Assembly (NCBI RefSeq): GCF_000208745.1
Contig: NC_030852.1
Location: 22,101,705-22,165,704 of the forward strand
Source: Theobroma cacao
Taxonomy: Eukaryota > Streptophyta > Magnoliopsida > Malvales > Malvaceae
Length of the DNA: 64,000 nucleotides
Direction: 5' to 3'
Both the position numbers and the translations under genes were made by a program. Positions 47,618-60,985 of this stretch are shown here, piece after piece. The notes under the pieces are model-generated. The model was given only the letters and a program-made list of their open reading frames with translations. It was not told the DNA's origin and ran no database searches. Position 1 is the first letter of the stretch; each line of letters begins with the position of its first letter.

Positions 47618-50600
47618 TTAAGTTATTTTGTTGGTTTGTTTAAATTGTTCATTGAATACATTTTGATTGTAAATTGTAACAGTTATGTTATATATGTAAA
47701 GTAATACTTTATTAAATTAATATAATTTTTATTTATACATGTAATCTCATAAAAAAAACACTAAAGTATCCAAAGGTGAAAAATCAACTACACAACACGA
47801 ATAGTTATTCATTTTATTGTTTCTGTTCTTCACTACTATAATCATCTTTTAGATTTTAACTGTTATTCGATCATCTATGTGTCAACATAATATTTAGATT
47901 TTATATAACTTTATATAAATTTTATGCAATTATGGGTTTTATTTTTAAGTGTTTGGATATGTAGTTGTTTATTTTTATTCTTTTACCTTAATTTTATTTA
48001 AAATTTTTACTAACATTAGGTTCAGTCTCCCAAGTGCAAAACTTTTAGCTTTGCCCATAACTTCAGCGGCTTAAGATAGGGGGAAAAAGAAAATCTGAAA
48101 GCCCATTCCATAAAAATTTGTTACGAAAAGGTGACCAAATTGAGTATGTCCAGCAACCAAAAAGAAAAGATCCTTATTCATGCATGGTAGGAAAGAGCAA
48201 GCACCGTTGAAAAAATTCCGTGGACCCTAAGACTAACAGCTAAGTTTATCCTTGATCGGATAGGTCCCAAAAGAGTAGTGATTATTCAGAAGCATGCTGG
48301 ATATCTAGCTGTCAACCTTTAAAAAATTCGATCAACATCATCTTTCAATATACCAGCATGAAAAATGCATGGGGGCCTGCGTAACAAAGGCCTACCTCGC
48401 CTTCATTTGCTTTGACGATAGTTTGATGGTTGATGGGTGATAGATAGGTTATCGATAACGTTCAATGTGAGCTACAGCTAGCTTTCAAAGTCACTGCCCC
48501 TACCCCAATCAAAATTTCCTCCTGTTTTTTGACCTTCTCCAGATGGAGCCGAAAGCACCATAGCTGCCTTTTCTGGGGGGTGGGCTACAGAAGGCAAACA
48601 GTTCTATCTGCATGAATATTAGGTTTAACTAAACGAAATCTAATTGATAATGATAAAATATATTCTTAGGTTTTTATTAAATATACAAATGTTACTTATC
48701 TTTTAAATCGATTTCTTTTGAAACATTAATTATGATTTTAAAAAGAGTATATTCGAATTCATATTTTTTGAATAGGTAAAGATTAGGTATATTTATTATC
48801 GAATTAAACATTTAGATACTTTTGAAACAATTTGATTCAATTGAAATGATAACTAGAAAGGGTTAATGAATTGCTTATTATATATGTAACTTATCAATTG
48901 TATCAATCATAATTTCCGACATGAATACATAACTCATCCCAATTTCCAAATCAAATGGTCCCACAAGTGTTAGAAGTCTTTTTTGTTTTTTCTGCGGTAG
49001 AATTAAATATATACTTTTTAATGTTGTTGACAAATATGTTTCTCCTTCTAAACAGAGGCATGCTTTGGTAAGCTGGAGCGGGTTAATTGGGTAGCCCAAT
49101 TTGCTCAATGAATTTAGTTTTAGGCTTTAGGCTTAGCCCAAAGTCCTTTCGGAGGGTGAAGTCCAAAGTTGAACCCCAAGCAAGGGCAAAGCAGAAAAGA
49201 ATGACACACGTCATGAGTTGTTTAGCACATCCATGAATGACACAGATAGAGGAGGCCCACGATGCAGCATTTTTGTCTTAATTCATGAGGCTCTCATCTC
49301 TAGCAGAAAAAGAATGGACAGAAAATAGGGTTGACATCTAGACCAAGATTCGCTCCTCCTTGTTTTGAAGCCAATTAGAGTTAAGAAACAGGCAGCATCA
49401 TGTCTTCACTCGAACACTCAAATCAAGATTTTTTATACAAAATTGTGGCCATCTTCTGTTCAGTTAAACCCCGTGGGACATGTCATATTAAATAATATTT
49501 GACTGTTATAGATTTTTTTCAATTACTCTTTGGATCCTATCTCTTTTGCTTGTACAATCCTTTACATTCAATTCCATTGATGAACAACTGACATTTTTAT
49601 CCTCTCCAACATTTATAACCCTCTGCAAAAAGAACAATCGTCTGTAATTTTAATATTTATGTATATATAATCGTTTCCATACAAAAAGCTGGTACTGGTA
49701 TTGATGCCCATAGTTAAAAGATAGAAACAAATTGGTGGTGAAAAACATGAACAAATTATTATGATGTATACATGGCTTGCCCTTTATTTTGGTCGCCTTT
49801 CTTTTTGTTGCTGTAGGGTCGCCCCTTTCTTTTTTTGAGATAATTATGATTCTCTATTCAATAGAAGCAACTAATCTATTTACTGTGGGTTCATGATCTG
49901 TCTTCCTACTCAAAATTGTTTCCCTCTAGGAACTTCACAACAATTGCTTCTTTTGTGTGTGTATATGTATATAAAGTTTATTTGGGTCTCTTTAACCACA
50001 CTATTTCGAATATGTGCAGCATCATTTATAAGTTATTAACCTTTGCCAATCTAACAAAGCTTTTTTCTTATTGCAATCAAACAAAGGTTTTCAAGTTATT
50101 AATGAGGACAAACATCCTCATCATAGGGTGCACTTTGCAACAAACAAATACTGTTTAATTACGTTTCTCTAAGAATGCGTGGTCCATGAAGCTCTTAAAG
50201 TTGTTGCTGCTACACATGGACCATTTCGATTTCACCTGTGCTTGACTCAGTGATCATCTTTTGAAGTCAGGTGCTCTTTTTATTTATGTCACATGATTTT
50301 TTTGTCTTTCCTCCAAAGGTAAAGCTGCTGATGTCTACATCACAATCCTTTCTTTTTACATAGCTCTGAACGGAAACAAATTTAAGAGTGCTTTCTTTTT
50401 CCTTTGATCATCACGTGAAAATTGTTGTAATTCATTCAGCCTGAAAAAGTTGAGATTTAAAAGGCCAATAAGAAAGTGTCAGAACACTTGCTTAGTAGTT
50501 AGTCTTTTGGTGATTTTATTAATGATTTGTAATCGAATTTAGCTTTTATTAATATAAGATGAATGATTAAAGGAAGAATTATTAATTAACCCAATTATTG

Positions 50601-50700
50601 TGAGAAAAAATAGAAGAAAATGAAACAAAGAGAGGCCGATAGTAGTTTCTCTGAAGATAAACGCTCCAAGAATGTTTGCTTGATATGTAGCAATTAACTA
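47618..50700. other. Intergenic, no gene recognised
   Basis: Moderately AT-rich DNA with no reading frame of recognisable type. Frames such as 48878-49108 (minus) and 49916-50158 (plus) lack motifs and look random. Confidence 0.6.
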
Positions 50701-51439
50701 GCTGGGTGGAGGCCGACTTGGGGCGGAGTCCCTCAAAATTTTTAAATTTTTTTTATAGTATATAAAATTTTTAATATATTCTCTTACTTGTTTCTTCAAT
50801 AATTTTTATTTAATAATTAATACAAATAAAGAATAAAAAAATCCCACATATTTCATTCAATTTTAATTTTTTTATTTTTTAATTTATATTATTATTTTTA
50901 TTTATTTTTTTATACTATTTACTTATATATTATAAGTTTCTATAGATTTGTTTTTTCAAATTTCTACGAACCATCAATTATTTCTTTTTTTTTGTTATGT
51001 CATATGTGAGTTTCATCTTTTATTTGTCATGTTCATCTTTTTTCTGTTATTTAGATTTTATTTTTCATGATTTTAATTTTTAAAAGTTAATAAAGTATTG
51101 TATACTTTTCAAATATAAGTTATAGTGTTGCATTGTTGCTTAAAATTTTATCAATGTATCATTTTTTAATTAATTCTGAATATGTAAGAGGAATTATTTT
51201 AAGTATATCTTTCTTATATGCTTTACGTTTTATATTTAGTTGAAAAAAAATTATCTTGAATATATAATCTTAAAATAATCTTAATTATATAAAAAATTAT
51301 TAATCTCGTATATCATATTTAACTATTTATATTTTATGCATTATAGTTTTATATTTATTATTATAAGTTTAGATAAGAATAAAATAAGAATATTAGATGT
51401 TAAATGCATTAAATTTTTTTTTTCAAGTTTGATTAAAGT

Positions 51440-51550
51440 ATGAGTAGGTTAAAAACATTTAACAAATTCTTTAAAAGAAAATGTACAAATCATCCAAATA
51501 ATTCTCCTGCACTTGAGTCATTAAGTCTTAATATTTCAACTTATGAATAA
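51440..51550 (+). pseudogene. hAT (TTF-type) transposase N-terminal fragment
   Basis: A 36-codon frame begins MSRLKTFNKFFKRK and continues NSPALESLSLN before a TAA. TTF-type hAT transposases typically start with a FFKRK motif and a Ser/Pro-rich linker. The residues after the stop (CLAFNPKEMDFF) carry on in the same style. Assignment is from a short motif and context only. Confidence 0.4.
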
Positions 51551-51839
51551 AAGTAGTATAAATCAAAATGTCTAGCATTCAATCCTAAAGAAATGGATTT
51601 TTTTCAATATGTAATTTTTAATTGATGAATTTGAATTTAGAAAATATAATCGAATACAACTTTTCTTAAAAACTATTGTAAGTCTTTTTTTTCTTGATTT
51701 ACATATTATATAAAATTATTTTCTATTAACAATCTTTTGATTATTGATTAAGTTCAATATATTAGTTTTTAAAATTTTTAATCTTTATTTGTAACACCCC
51801 GTATGAAAGAAGGAAAAGTAGGGGCCGGCTGAAGGCAAA

Positions 51840-52380
51840 AATAAAAGAAGGGGAAGAATGAAATGGGGGCTAGCCACGTGGAACAAAGGGAAGAAGGAAA
51901 AGAAAAAAAATGGTAAGGGCTCGGTCAAAGAAGAAAATAAAGAAGAAGGAAGGAATAAAAAAATAGAGAAGAGTTGAAAAAGAGAAATAGTAGGCTATGA
52001 GGGAGTGAAGAAAAAAAAAACATTCAGCCAAATAACCGAGAAGAGAAAGAAAAAAGAAAGGAGGGAAAAAGAAAGAAGAAAGGAAAGAAAAATAGAGAAT
52101 GAAGATCGGCTAGAGGAGAAGGAAAAGAGAGGGAAAAGGTTAGCCAAAGGAGAAGAGAAAGAGAAAGGGAAGGTTGATCGGTTGGAAAAGGAGAGAGAAG
52201 GAAGGAAAAGAAAAGAAAAAGGGAGAGAAGAAAGGTACGACGCCGACGAGGAAGAGGAAGAATAAAGAAGAAAAAAAAGAGAAAAAAGAAAAAGAAGAAA
52301 AAAAAAAAAGGTGCTGCCGACCAAGAAAGAGAGAGAAAAAAAAAGAAAAAAGAAATGAAAAAAAAATAAAAAATAGTGGG
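51840..52380 (+). repeat. Purine-rich (GA/AAG) tract in 5' LTR
   Basis: A long, almost pure A/G stretch is duplicated in the 3' LTR at about 58600-59165. The Lys/Glu/Arg-rich plus-strand frames and Ser/Phe/Leu-rich minus-strand frames over it are composition artefacts. Confidence 0.85.
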
Positions 52381-53181
52381 CATAGCCCAATAAAGAAAAG
52401 TGGAAAGAGCCCATGAGAAGGGCCCAATATCAACAACAAAGGAGGCCCAATGGCAACAAGAAAGGGTAAACCCAAAAGAGAAGAAAGGTGGAGACTTGGG
52501 CTTGGGCCAACCTAGCCCAAATAGGAAGCTCTAAAGTAAAGATAGAGCACTATAGTGGCGTGCCGGAAGAAGTGATGAGCAATCGGCAAGTAGAAATAGC
52601 GATATAGCGTCTCGCTATTGTGAGGTGAGTGGGTGCTAAATTTCAAAAACTATATCCCGATAAATATATTATATATGTTACATTTGATGGTTGATGAAAT
52701 TGTGAAAAGTATGAGTTGGTAGAAAGCCCTAGGTTGTTTGTGAGTGCAATCAAGGATTTTAAATTTATTTTTTTATACTATACATATGTATATATCTATA
52801 AAGTTTTAATTACCGGGAAACAAACCTTTCAATGGCTTTCGCTTCAAAATCATACCTTGCAAGTTTGTGTGATGTTTGGGCCAATGGTCATTATTTTATT
52901 CATGGGATTTGAAAAAAAATAAAATAAAAAATAAAATAAAATAATTTATTTCACTTAACATGTTGATTTGATGGATATGCCATGCTTTGAAATAAATTAT
53001 GCATAACATTCAATTTATTATTATATTGCTTTCAATCTGTCATGCTTTGCAAATGTATTAAATTGCAATGATTTTCATTTTAATGTGATTGAAATACTCT
53101 GGGTAGGACCTGTTACCACACCAGGTTAAGTGTGGTCTTTGTGCACAAAGTAGTGATTGTTGATTATTGATATTTGATTAT

Positions 53182-53361
53182 AAAGGGGGACTTGAAGTCC
53201 CGATTCATATTGGGTGGCGTGGGCAGATCCCACGAGTAGGTAAAAGGGGACTTGAAGCCCCGATTTATATATGGTGGCATGGGCGGTTCCCACGAGTAGG
53301 TAAAGGGGGACCTGAAACCCCGATTTATATATGGTGGCGTGGGCAATTCCCATGAGTAGGT
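53182..53361 (+). repeat. Three tandem copies of a 60-base unit in 5' LTR
   Basis: Units start at 53182, 53242 and 53302 with A(A)AGGGGGAC and end CCCACGAGTAGGT or CCCATGAGTAGGT. They differ by a few substitutions. Three corresponding copies lie in the 3' LTR, so the triplication predates this insertion. Confidence 0.9.
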
Positions 53362-54237
53362 GATGATGTTTAAGAGAGTAAGCCTAAGGGCTAAATTAAA
53401 CCTACTCAAAGATAATGCTCACTTGTAGATTTTTTTATTACGCAATGCATGGCATTTACACTTGAAATTTATTATTGAATGGCAAGTGAAATTTACGTAT
53501 TCATTGGTGATCAGTGATTTCGCATTTTTATGTTTAAGTCTCTTCATTCTACACTTGCCATTGGATTTACTGTTAACTGGATATTAAAGTTGAAAGATTT
53601 TCTAGTACCTTAAATACAACCATTTTCATATATTGTTACTTGTGATTCATTATTTTTAAGACTGCAATGTATAAAAACAAAAATCTCTCAGTTTAATAGA
53701 GTGTGTTTCTACACTTACTTTTGGATTTATAAACATTTCATCTTTATGTTTGTTTCCCTTCCTCGCTTGCTCACGGGGTCGATGATGATCACTGAGTCTA
53801 TGAGACTCAGACCCCTCTTATTTTTCTTTTTGCAGACAGGGATTGGCCTAGCATGTGATCATCGGTACGTGCGATCTACTGCAGATAGGTAAAGGCATCT
53901 CATAGCATTTTATCCCGAGTCGTTCCGCTGTTAGAGGTCAAGTTGTAGCTTTTTGTTCATTAAGTTGTAAACGGATATTAATGTTGATATAAGTAAATAA
54001 TTGGAGATTGTGGATTTCAATGTGTAAACTTGTGACTAAATTATTTAAAGCTTGAATCAATTATTATGTTTATGGATCAAGTTACGATATAAAAGTATTG
54101 TTTTAAGTATTAATATGGAATGGTGATCGTATGTAGTGAACTAATGGGCATTTTGAGAAAGGCTTGTTCGGGACTTGACGGGTCTTTCCCGAAGGTCTTT
54201 GACGATGGTAGCGATCGGGGAGGGGTCGTTACAAACT

Positions 54238-54249
54238 TGGTATCAAAGC
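54238..54249 (+). other. Primer-binding site of the LARD-like element (tRNA-iMet type)
   Basis: TGGTATCAAAGC starts a few bases after the LTR end. It is one base off the usual initiator tRNA-Met complement (TGGTATCAGAGC). Confidence 0.88.
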
Positions 54250-57200
54250 ACTAGGTTTAGTCGAGTCCTAGGATATTCTTGTGTCAAGCAGTGGAGTAGT
54301 GGGGTCGACGTAGAGTCTTGTTTATAGTCAGTGACTGCAGCACTGATTATAAGCAAGAGGCTGCGTAGACTCTTTATCTTAGAAAATCACCTTGTGAAAT
54401 TATAAGTGATGATTAAATAACGAGAATTGATTGTCGATGTTCGGGTTTGAGATTGCACCCGAGACACAAGTTGTTGTTGAAAAGATTTTAAGTAAATGCT
54501 TTTAAAAGAAAGTTGATGTAATGATATACCCTCCGACTAAGGGTGGAGGAAAGTGGAGTTGGACTAATTGGTCTGTAATAACTCATTTGTTTGGTGGAGT
54601 TAAAATTTGAGCCATGATTGTCAATGGGAAGAAATTGATGACTATGAATGGTATTTGAGGTTAATATAAATGAGAACATACGATATTGGTAATAAGGGGC
54701 ATATTTTGACTGGAATAAATAGCGATTGTTGAGATTTAGTTGAGGTTTATAAATCTAAGCCTTGTGGGAGGTGTAACCCAATACTTATGTGCACGGAGGT
54801 AAGTGCACTATGATAATTAAGCTTGTTATGCCCATATATAAATGGTGCTGAGCTTCTGAAGTATTTTATATGCGGATATATGTTGAATATGTGTACATCA
54901 GCTTAGAAGGAGCTGGTATTGATTTTGATTAAGTGACTGCGAGACCCCAAGATTTGATTTGAACTATTATGGTTATAGTTATAAGTACATGATTAGCTTA
55001 AGGGTAAGAATTAATGATTAATATAGTTGATGTGTGATCGTGAAGTAAAAGGTTAGTAAGTAAATATGCTCTAAGGATGAGCTTAAAATTTTGCTATGCC
55101 TAGTACGAAGCTAATAAATTAAAGAACTAGAAGTAAATATGGAAGTAGGGAAAGATGAAATTCCTGAATTAATAATAAGGTAAACAAAAGGTGTTGATCT
55201 AGATGGATTAATTTCATGACAATTTTAAGTTGAAGTGACTGGACTATGTGAGTTGCAAGATAAGGAAAACAACCAGTTACGAATGTTAAAGGAATTGCAG
55301 ATGCTAGAACGGGTGAATAAATATGTGTGGTAGTATGGAATTAAAAATTTGTCATACCATATGGAAAGGGCGTCTTTAAGTGAGACTTGTTTAATTGACC
55401 ACAAGTGCTAAGAGGTAACACGAATTTAAAGGTATTGACTAGACCTTGAGCATGTGACTAATGTAGTAGTCCTAAAGGTAGGAGAATTTTCTTGTGGAAG
55501 AAATTTTTAGCAGTTGCACTACCGCAACACCAACTGTTTGGTGCCACAGCGCTAGGAACATCTCACGTACTGGACGTATGAGTAGAATGTGGAAGTGTAG
55601 GAATAAATTACAAGCTGAAGTCAGTTCGTTAACCTTGGTACTAAACATTATTATGTGAAGGTTTAAATGATTTGGATAATAGTACTTGAATCGAAAGGTT
55701 TCTTCATTGACTTAGAAATCATGGCAAGTAAGAAAAAGGGGAGTTGGAAAGTTACTAAGATATTCTGCAATGTGATGAATTAAGAGGAATATTGAGTGGA
55801 CTAAAGATGCACTCAAAGATATAAATAAACGCTAATACCAATTGAGGAAATTGTGAATAAAGGAAATTGGGGTTGGCATAACAACAAAATGAACTTCTAG
55901 TATCGTTGGGAAGATCTACAATTTTATTATGATATAGTCGAAGAGAAAGAGACTGGTGATAAGACAAGGTTAATTATGTGGCGTATTAAAATCTAAGAAC
56001 ATAATCTAAGGTATGAACATTAGCGAATACTATTAAATTTCTTGGAGGATAAGTACATGCTTACAGATCAAATTGTTTAAAGGACTAATGAGTAAATAAA
56101 TGACCAAGAAATCGAAACTACATAAGAAGTTTTGAAAGGAATATACTAAACTATATGTGCCAATGACGATGACTGATATTACTTTGGTGTATTTTATATG
56201 CACATTGATATACCATGGTAGTTGGAACTTGCTACCAAGCCTAATGATTAAACCATGTGTTATGTAGTTATAGATTGAGAGATATAAGTTTGAGATGGAC
56301 ATTCATAAACTAATACTCAAGAAGAATTCGCTATGAATCTTATAGAAAGAAGTTTTGAATTGTGTAGTTACAAGAGGAAAAAAGCAAGTTGGAAGTGGAT
56401 AATTGTAGTGATAGTGAGAAGCACTTAGGTATAATCTTGTTTCGCATTCTGCAATCATGGGTACTAATCGAATGGTGGTTAACATTACTTCAATATAATT
56501 CCCATGTCCGATAAGGAAATGTGGAACTTAAAATTCTCAAGGGGTTTAATGGATAAAGCATAAGTTATGAGGTTACTCGATGTGAGATTAAAATTGGATA
56601 TTGGCGATGATGTTGAATGATATTTAAGTAAAATCTATATTAAGTTTTTATAAATATCAAAGTTGACTGTGTAGACTTTAAAGGAAAGTACTGGTATATT
56701 AGAGCAGGTGAATAGTATAAGATGATTGGAGGTAATCTCGATACTGAAGCTGGTGAATGAGAATCCCCTAACGTGGAAATTAGTATTCAAAAATGCAAGA
56801 AGTGTACATGACCTCGATGAATCTAAATTTTAAGTGACTAAGTAATATCAAAATGAATAAGGACCTATATGATGGAAGTAAAGATGAAGTTGGACGGATC
56901 CATAAGACGTAAAGCATACACGGATACCGAATTATAATTAGATGGAAATAATATTTATCGATTGAGATATGGATAATGACATGGTGATGTAAAGATACAT
57001 GATGTAATGAATTTATATATATGATTGGAAATGGTAAGGAAGGATTTAAACATGTAAATTATGTAAAATTATGCATAGGCATAATGTGGGTTCATATGGA
57101 TTACTTGAGAAATGACGTATGGTAAGATGTAAGTTGAATGATAACTTAAATGCCCAAAGAGTAAATTGAAATTTGATTATAATCTAATGTTCATGGACTA

Positions 57201-58540
57201 AATATGATCTTTAAAAGTAAAATAGAAGGATAAACTAGTAATGTTAGAAGGGAGGAAAGTAAAAAGGGAATCCAATCCAAATAAAGTTAACAAGAGTCCC
57301 TATATATGGTGATGAATATTGACATTTAAAAGAATATATACATATATATATATATATATANTGATAAATTTGATAAAATATATATCCATTATTTTTATTG
57401 ATTTACAGAAAAATATATATGAAAACTATATATATAATATATATAGTATATATATATATATATATATAATATATAATATAATATAATGTATTTGTGGAGT
57501 TGAATAAGTAAGCGGTGGAAGTGAAGAATTACTTTTAGTAATTTGAGTTTTGAACACAATATGTTTAATGAGTTGCATAAATGGTACAATGATAAGAGAT
57601 ACAACTAGAAAATTGAACTATGTGGATATGAAGAGAATACCGGAATAATATTTGAGGTGGAATAATATGATCGAGATGCAAGAATAAATGAAGTATTATT
57701 TCCTAATTATGCTAAATTCTCTATGCGGCAATAATATGATGGAGGAAGAATAAACGGTGATAGTATTATAATGTGAGTAATCGGAGGAATTGAGTAAAAA
57801 AGATAAAATCTAATTTTATCAAAGATGGTCAAAAAGTTCTAAGTCATAATGATAAGGATATATTTTAAGACATGAAAGACTAGAATTAATAAAAAGAATT
57901 TGATGGTGAACGGATTAAGTACAATTAAAGATAAATATTGACAAGTGAATTGCCTTTCCGCACAATTTGAACTATATTAAATTAAGAATGATGTATAAGT
58001 GTGAATCTTCGAATGTGTAATTAACAGAAAGAGGGAGAAGATTGGAATTGTATAAGTGCAAGATAAACATGAAGTATGTGGGGATAATTGAAAGTGTTAA
58101 TTTTCCCCCGATGTTGAGAATACGTGCAAGAATGAATATGGCGTGTTTATGATGCTATAAGCTACTTAATATGGTATAAGGATGAAATGAATGAATGAAT
58201 ACTGAGAAGTGTAACAAGGAACGAAGTAATAAGAGGGTGATTAGGTATACATAAATGTAACATGTGATCAAAATTAGTCTGATTAAGAAGGAGTTATGGT
58301 TCAAGTTAATAATGGAGATAAAGGTGTGCACGACATCGAAACAATAAGCGATAATGATAATAGAGGGTATTTCCAATTTGATTCTAAAAGACGATACTAG
58401 ACATAAATGGAGTATTCTAATCAAATTAAAGGTAAACGAGATGGATAAATTAAAATTCCTTATAAAGGAATAAATGAATAGGATTCCATAATGGGATTAA
58501 TGAATCAACGTTGACTTGAATTCGGGGACGAATTCTATTT
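54250..58540 (+). other. Non-coding interior of the LARD-like element
   Basis: AT-rich, with many short stop-punctuated frames and no retroviral-type domain. It includes (TA)n tracts near 57340-57360 and 57430-57480, separated by a single unresolved N at 57361. Frames such as 58155-58424 (minus) show no family signature. Conserved function, if any, would be at the RNA level. Confidence 0.75.
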
Positions 58541-58552
58541 AAGTGGGGGAGA
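58541..58552 (+). other. Polypurine tract of the LARD-like element
   Basis: AAGTGGGGGAGA lies directly before the 3' LTR start TGTAACACCCC. This is the expected place of the plus-strand primer. Confidence 0.85.
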
Positions 58553-60068
58553 TTGTAACACCCCATATAAAAGAAGGAAAGGTAGGGGCATGTTGAAGGC
58601 AAAAATAAAAGAAGGGGAAGAATGACATGGGGGTTGGCCACATGGAACAAAGGAAAAAAGGAAAGAAAAAAAATGGTTATGTGGGAGGAATAAAAAAATG
58701 GCTGATCAAAGAAGAAACTAAAGAAGAAGGAAGGAAAAAAAAAAAGAGAAGAGTTGAAAAAGAGAAAGAGTAGGCTATGAGGGAGTGAAGAAAAAAAATC
58801 ATTCAGCCATAAAACTGAGAAGAGAAAAAAAGAAGAAAGGAAAAGGAAGGAAAGAGAAAGAACAAAAGAAAGAGAAAGAGAGAATGAAGATCGGTTGGAG
58901 GAGAAGGAAAATAAAGGGAGAAGGTTGGCCGAAGGAGAAGAAAAAGAGAGAGGGAAAGTCGACTGGCTGGAAAAAGAAAGAGAAGGAAGGAAAAAAAAGG
59001 AAAAAGGGAGAGAAGAAAGGTACGACGCTAGTGGGAAAAAGAAGAAGAAAGAAGAAAAAAAAAAGAGAAGAAAGAAGAAGAAAAAAAAAAAGAAGGTGTT
59101 GCAGACCAAGAAAGAGAGAGAAAAAAAGAAAAAAAAGAAAAGAGAAATGAAAAAAAAATAAAAAATAGTGCGCATAGCCCAATAAGGAAAAGTGGACAGA
59201 GCCCATGAGAAGGGCCCAATATCAACTAGAAAGAAGGCCCAATGGCAACAAGGAAGGGTAAGCCCAAAAGAGAAGAAAGGTGGAGACTTGGGCTTATGCT
59301 AACCAAGCCGAAATAGGAAGCGCTAAAGTAAAGATAGTGTATTATAGTGGCGTGTAGGAGGAAGTGATTGTTAGCTTTAAAATTATTATAGTTTTAATTA
59401 TGACAAAATGATCAAATTTGCTTGAGCATTATTTGAGTAATTCTTGATAATTTCTTGAAATGATTTAACTCCCATACACTTGTTCTTACATTGACATAAG
59501 CTTGACTTTTGAAGTTATTGAACTATATTTATAAACTTGTATGACTTAGATGTATGAGTGCTTATGATTCTCATTCATTAAAGTTTGATTTAAAGATTAA
59601 AGAAAAAACTTGATGCACTTATTAAGGAGGAGTTTTGAATATCTTGTTTAATGATGAAAAAAAAAGAGAGAAGGAATACTAAATCAAATAGAGTTAAATA
59701 GGTCTTCATGTTTAATTTATGTGTGTGATGCTCAGTTTTGGTTTTGTTGAATATTATGTAAAGAAAAGTAAATGCATTGACTAAGGGGGAGAACCTCATT
59801 ATGCATAAAGATTTGAAGCATTCATATTGAACATAGACATTGCATTCTTAAACTTGGAGTGTTTTGTGATCATAAAAAATAAGAGATAGAGAATGTTGAC
59901 TCTATATGTTTTTTATGATAGCAAAATATTCTCATTCATTGATATCTAATATCTCTACTTGAGTGTGTAAGACAAAAATGGTATGCTAAAAATAAATAAT
60001 CATTCATAGGCACATATCAAAAATTATATGAATAAGGGAGCTACAATTGATCAACAAAACAGAAGCCT

Positions 60069-60312
60069 CTTAGTTGGATAATGAAGGGTATTAGTCAGCT
60101 AAAATTCATATTAGAAGTTGGCGAGCTCAAGAGCATTGAAAAACAGAGAATACTTAGTCGACTAAGAGCCTACTGCTAGAGATCTGGACTTCAAGATAGA
60201 AACAACTTAATTGACTAAGAAGGAAATTAGTCGACTAAGAGCTCACTGTCAAAAACTGGGTTCAAAAGACAAAGACAACTTAGTTGACTAAAAGAGCAGT
60301 TAGTCGACTAAA
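60069..60312 (+). repeat. TTAGTCGACTAA palindromes with a 73-base period
   Basis: Perfect or near-perfect TTAGTCGACTAA palindromes start at about 60153, 60226 and 60299, exactly 73 bases apart. A weaker relative (TTAATTGACTAA, TTAGTTGACTAA) lies 20 bases ahead of the last two. An older-looking pair (TTAGTTGGATAA, TTAGTCAGCTAA) occurs at 60069 and 60090. The position is in the left (U3-like) part of the LTR. Confidence 0.9.
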
Positions 60313-60696
60313 ATCATTCTGTCAGAAAATTTGAATTGAGTACTAAAAGATAAAATAATAGCTAGAAACAGCTAGTTTTTGTCTCCAACGGCCAAAATTG
60401 ATTTTGCAAGTATTTAAAGCCTCTTTAACAGTCAAAAACAAGAGAGAGAAGCCATCCATAGTGATTTTGAGCTTAGAAGACCAAAAACCTTCTCTTCACA
60501 CTTGAATTTCACTCTCATCCTTTGAAAAAGTGTTTGAGCTTAGCTTTATACATCTTAGATCACCTAAGTGATCAATTGTACTTCATTTTTTCTTCATTTC
60601 TTGATTACTTAGAGTGTGCAAGGCACTCTAAGGGATTTATTCAAGCTTGGATTGCTTGATTGAGTGTATAGGTTCTAACTTAGCCTTAAAAAGTTA

Positions 60697-60985
60697 GTTG
60701 TTGGGTTTTGGTTGATCCCGTGAAAAACCATTGTTGTAGGTTGTGGTTGAGCCTTTGAAAAATCACTTTGGGTTTTGGTTGAGCTCGTGAAAAACCATTG
60801 TGAAAGGTTGTTGTTGAGCTTTTGAAATATCACTTTGGGTTTTGGTTGAGCCCGTGAAAAACCATTGTGAAGGGTTGTGGTTGAGCCTTTGAAAAACCAT
60901 TTTGGATTTTAGTTGATCCCGGTAAAAACTATTGTGAAAGGTTTTGGCTAAGCCTGGTAAAAGTCATTGTAAAGCTTGGTGAAAG
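60697..60985 (+). repeat. ~65-base tandem repeats near the LTR 3' side
   Basis: About four diverged units contain GGTTTTGGTTGAGCCCGTGA, then AAAACCATTGTGAA(A/G)GGTTG and TGGTTGAGCCTTTGAAAA. Each full unit is itself two related halves (GGTT-TGGTTGAGC.. and GGTTGTGGTTGAGCC..), so the basic period is about half that. Confidence 0.8.

Larger units (their letters stand above)
51790..54233 (+). repeat. 5' LTR of the LARD-like element
   Basis: It is 2444 bases long, TGTAACACCCC to GTCGTTACA. It contains a purine-rich tract (about 51840-52380), a ~60-base tandem repeat (53182-53361) and a TATA-rich stretch near 52780-52810. It aligns end to end with the 3' LTR apart from the insertion there. Confidence 0.92.

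Noticed and set aside
51995..52475. Lys/Glu/Arg-rich and Ser/Phe/Leu-rich frames of up to 139 codons
   Set aside because: They are both strands of a purine-rich LTR tract; composition alone keeps the frames open, and the same occurs in the 3' LTR at 58600-59200.
53126..53409. Repetitive minus-strand frames with repeated HATIYKSG-like segments
   Set aside because: They are translations of the 60-base tandem repeat in the LTR; the same appears in the 3' LTR in other frames.
58450..59175. 241-codon minus-strand frame, the second-longest frame in the window
   Set aside because: It spans the PPT, LTR start and purine-rich tract of the LARD-like element. Its Phe/Ser/Leu-only make-up is a composition artefact, not a membrane protein.
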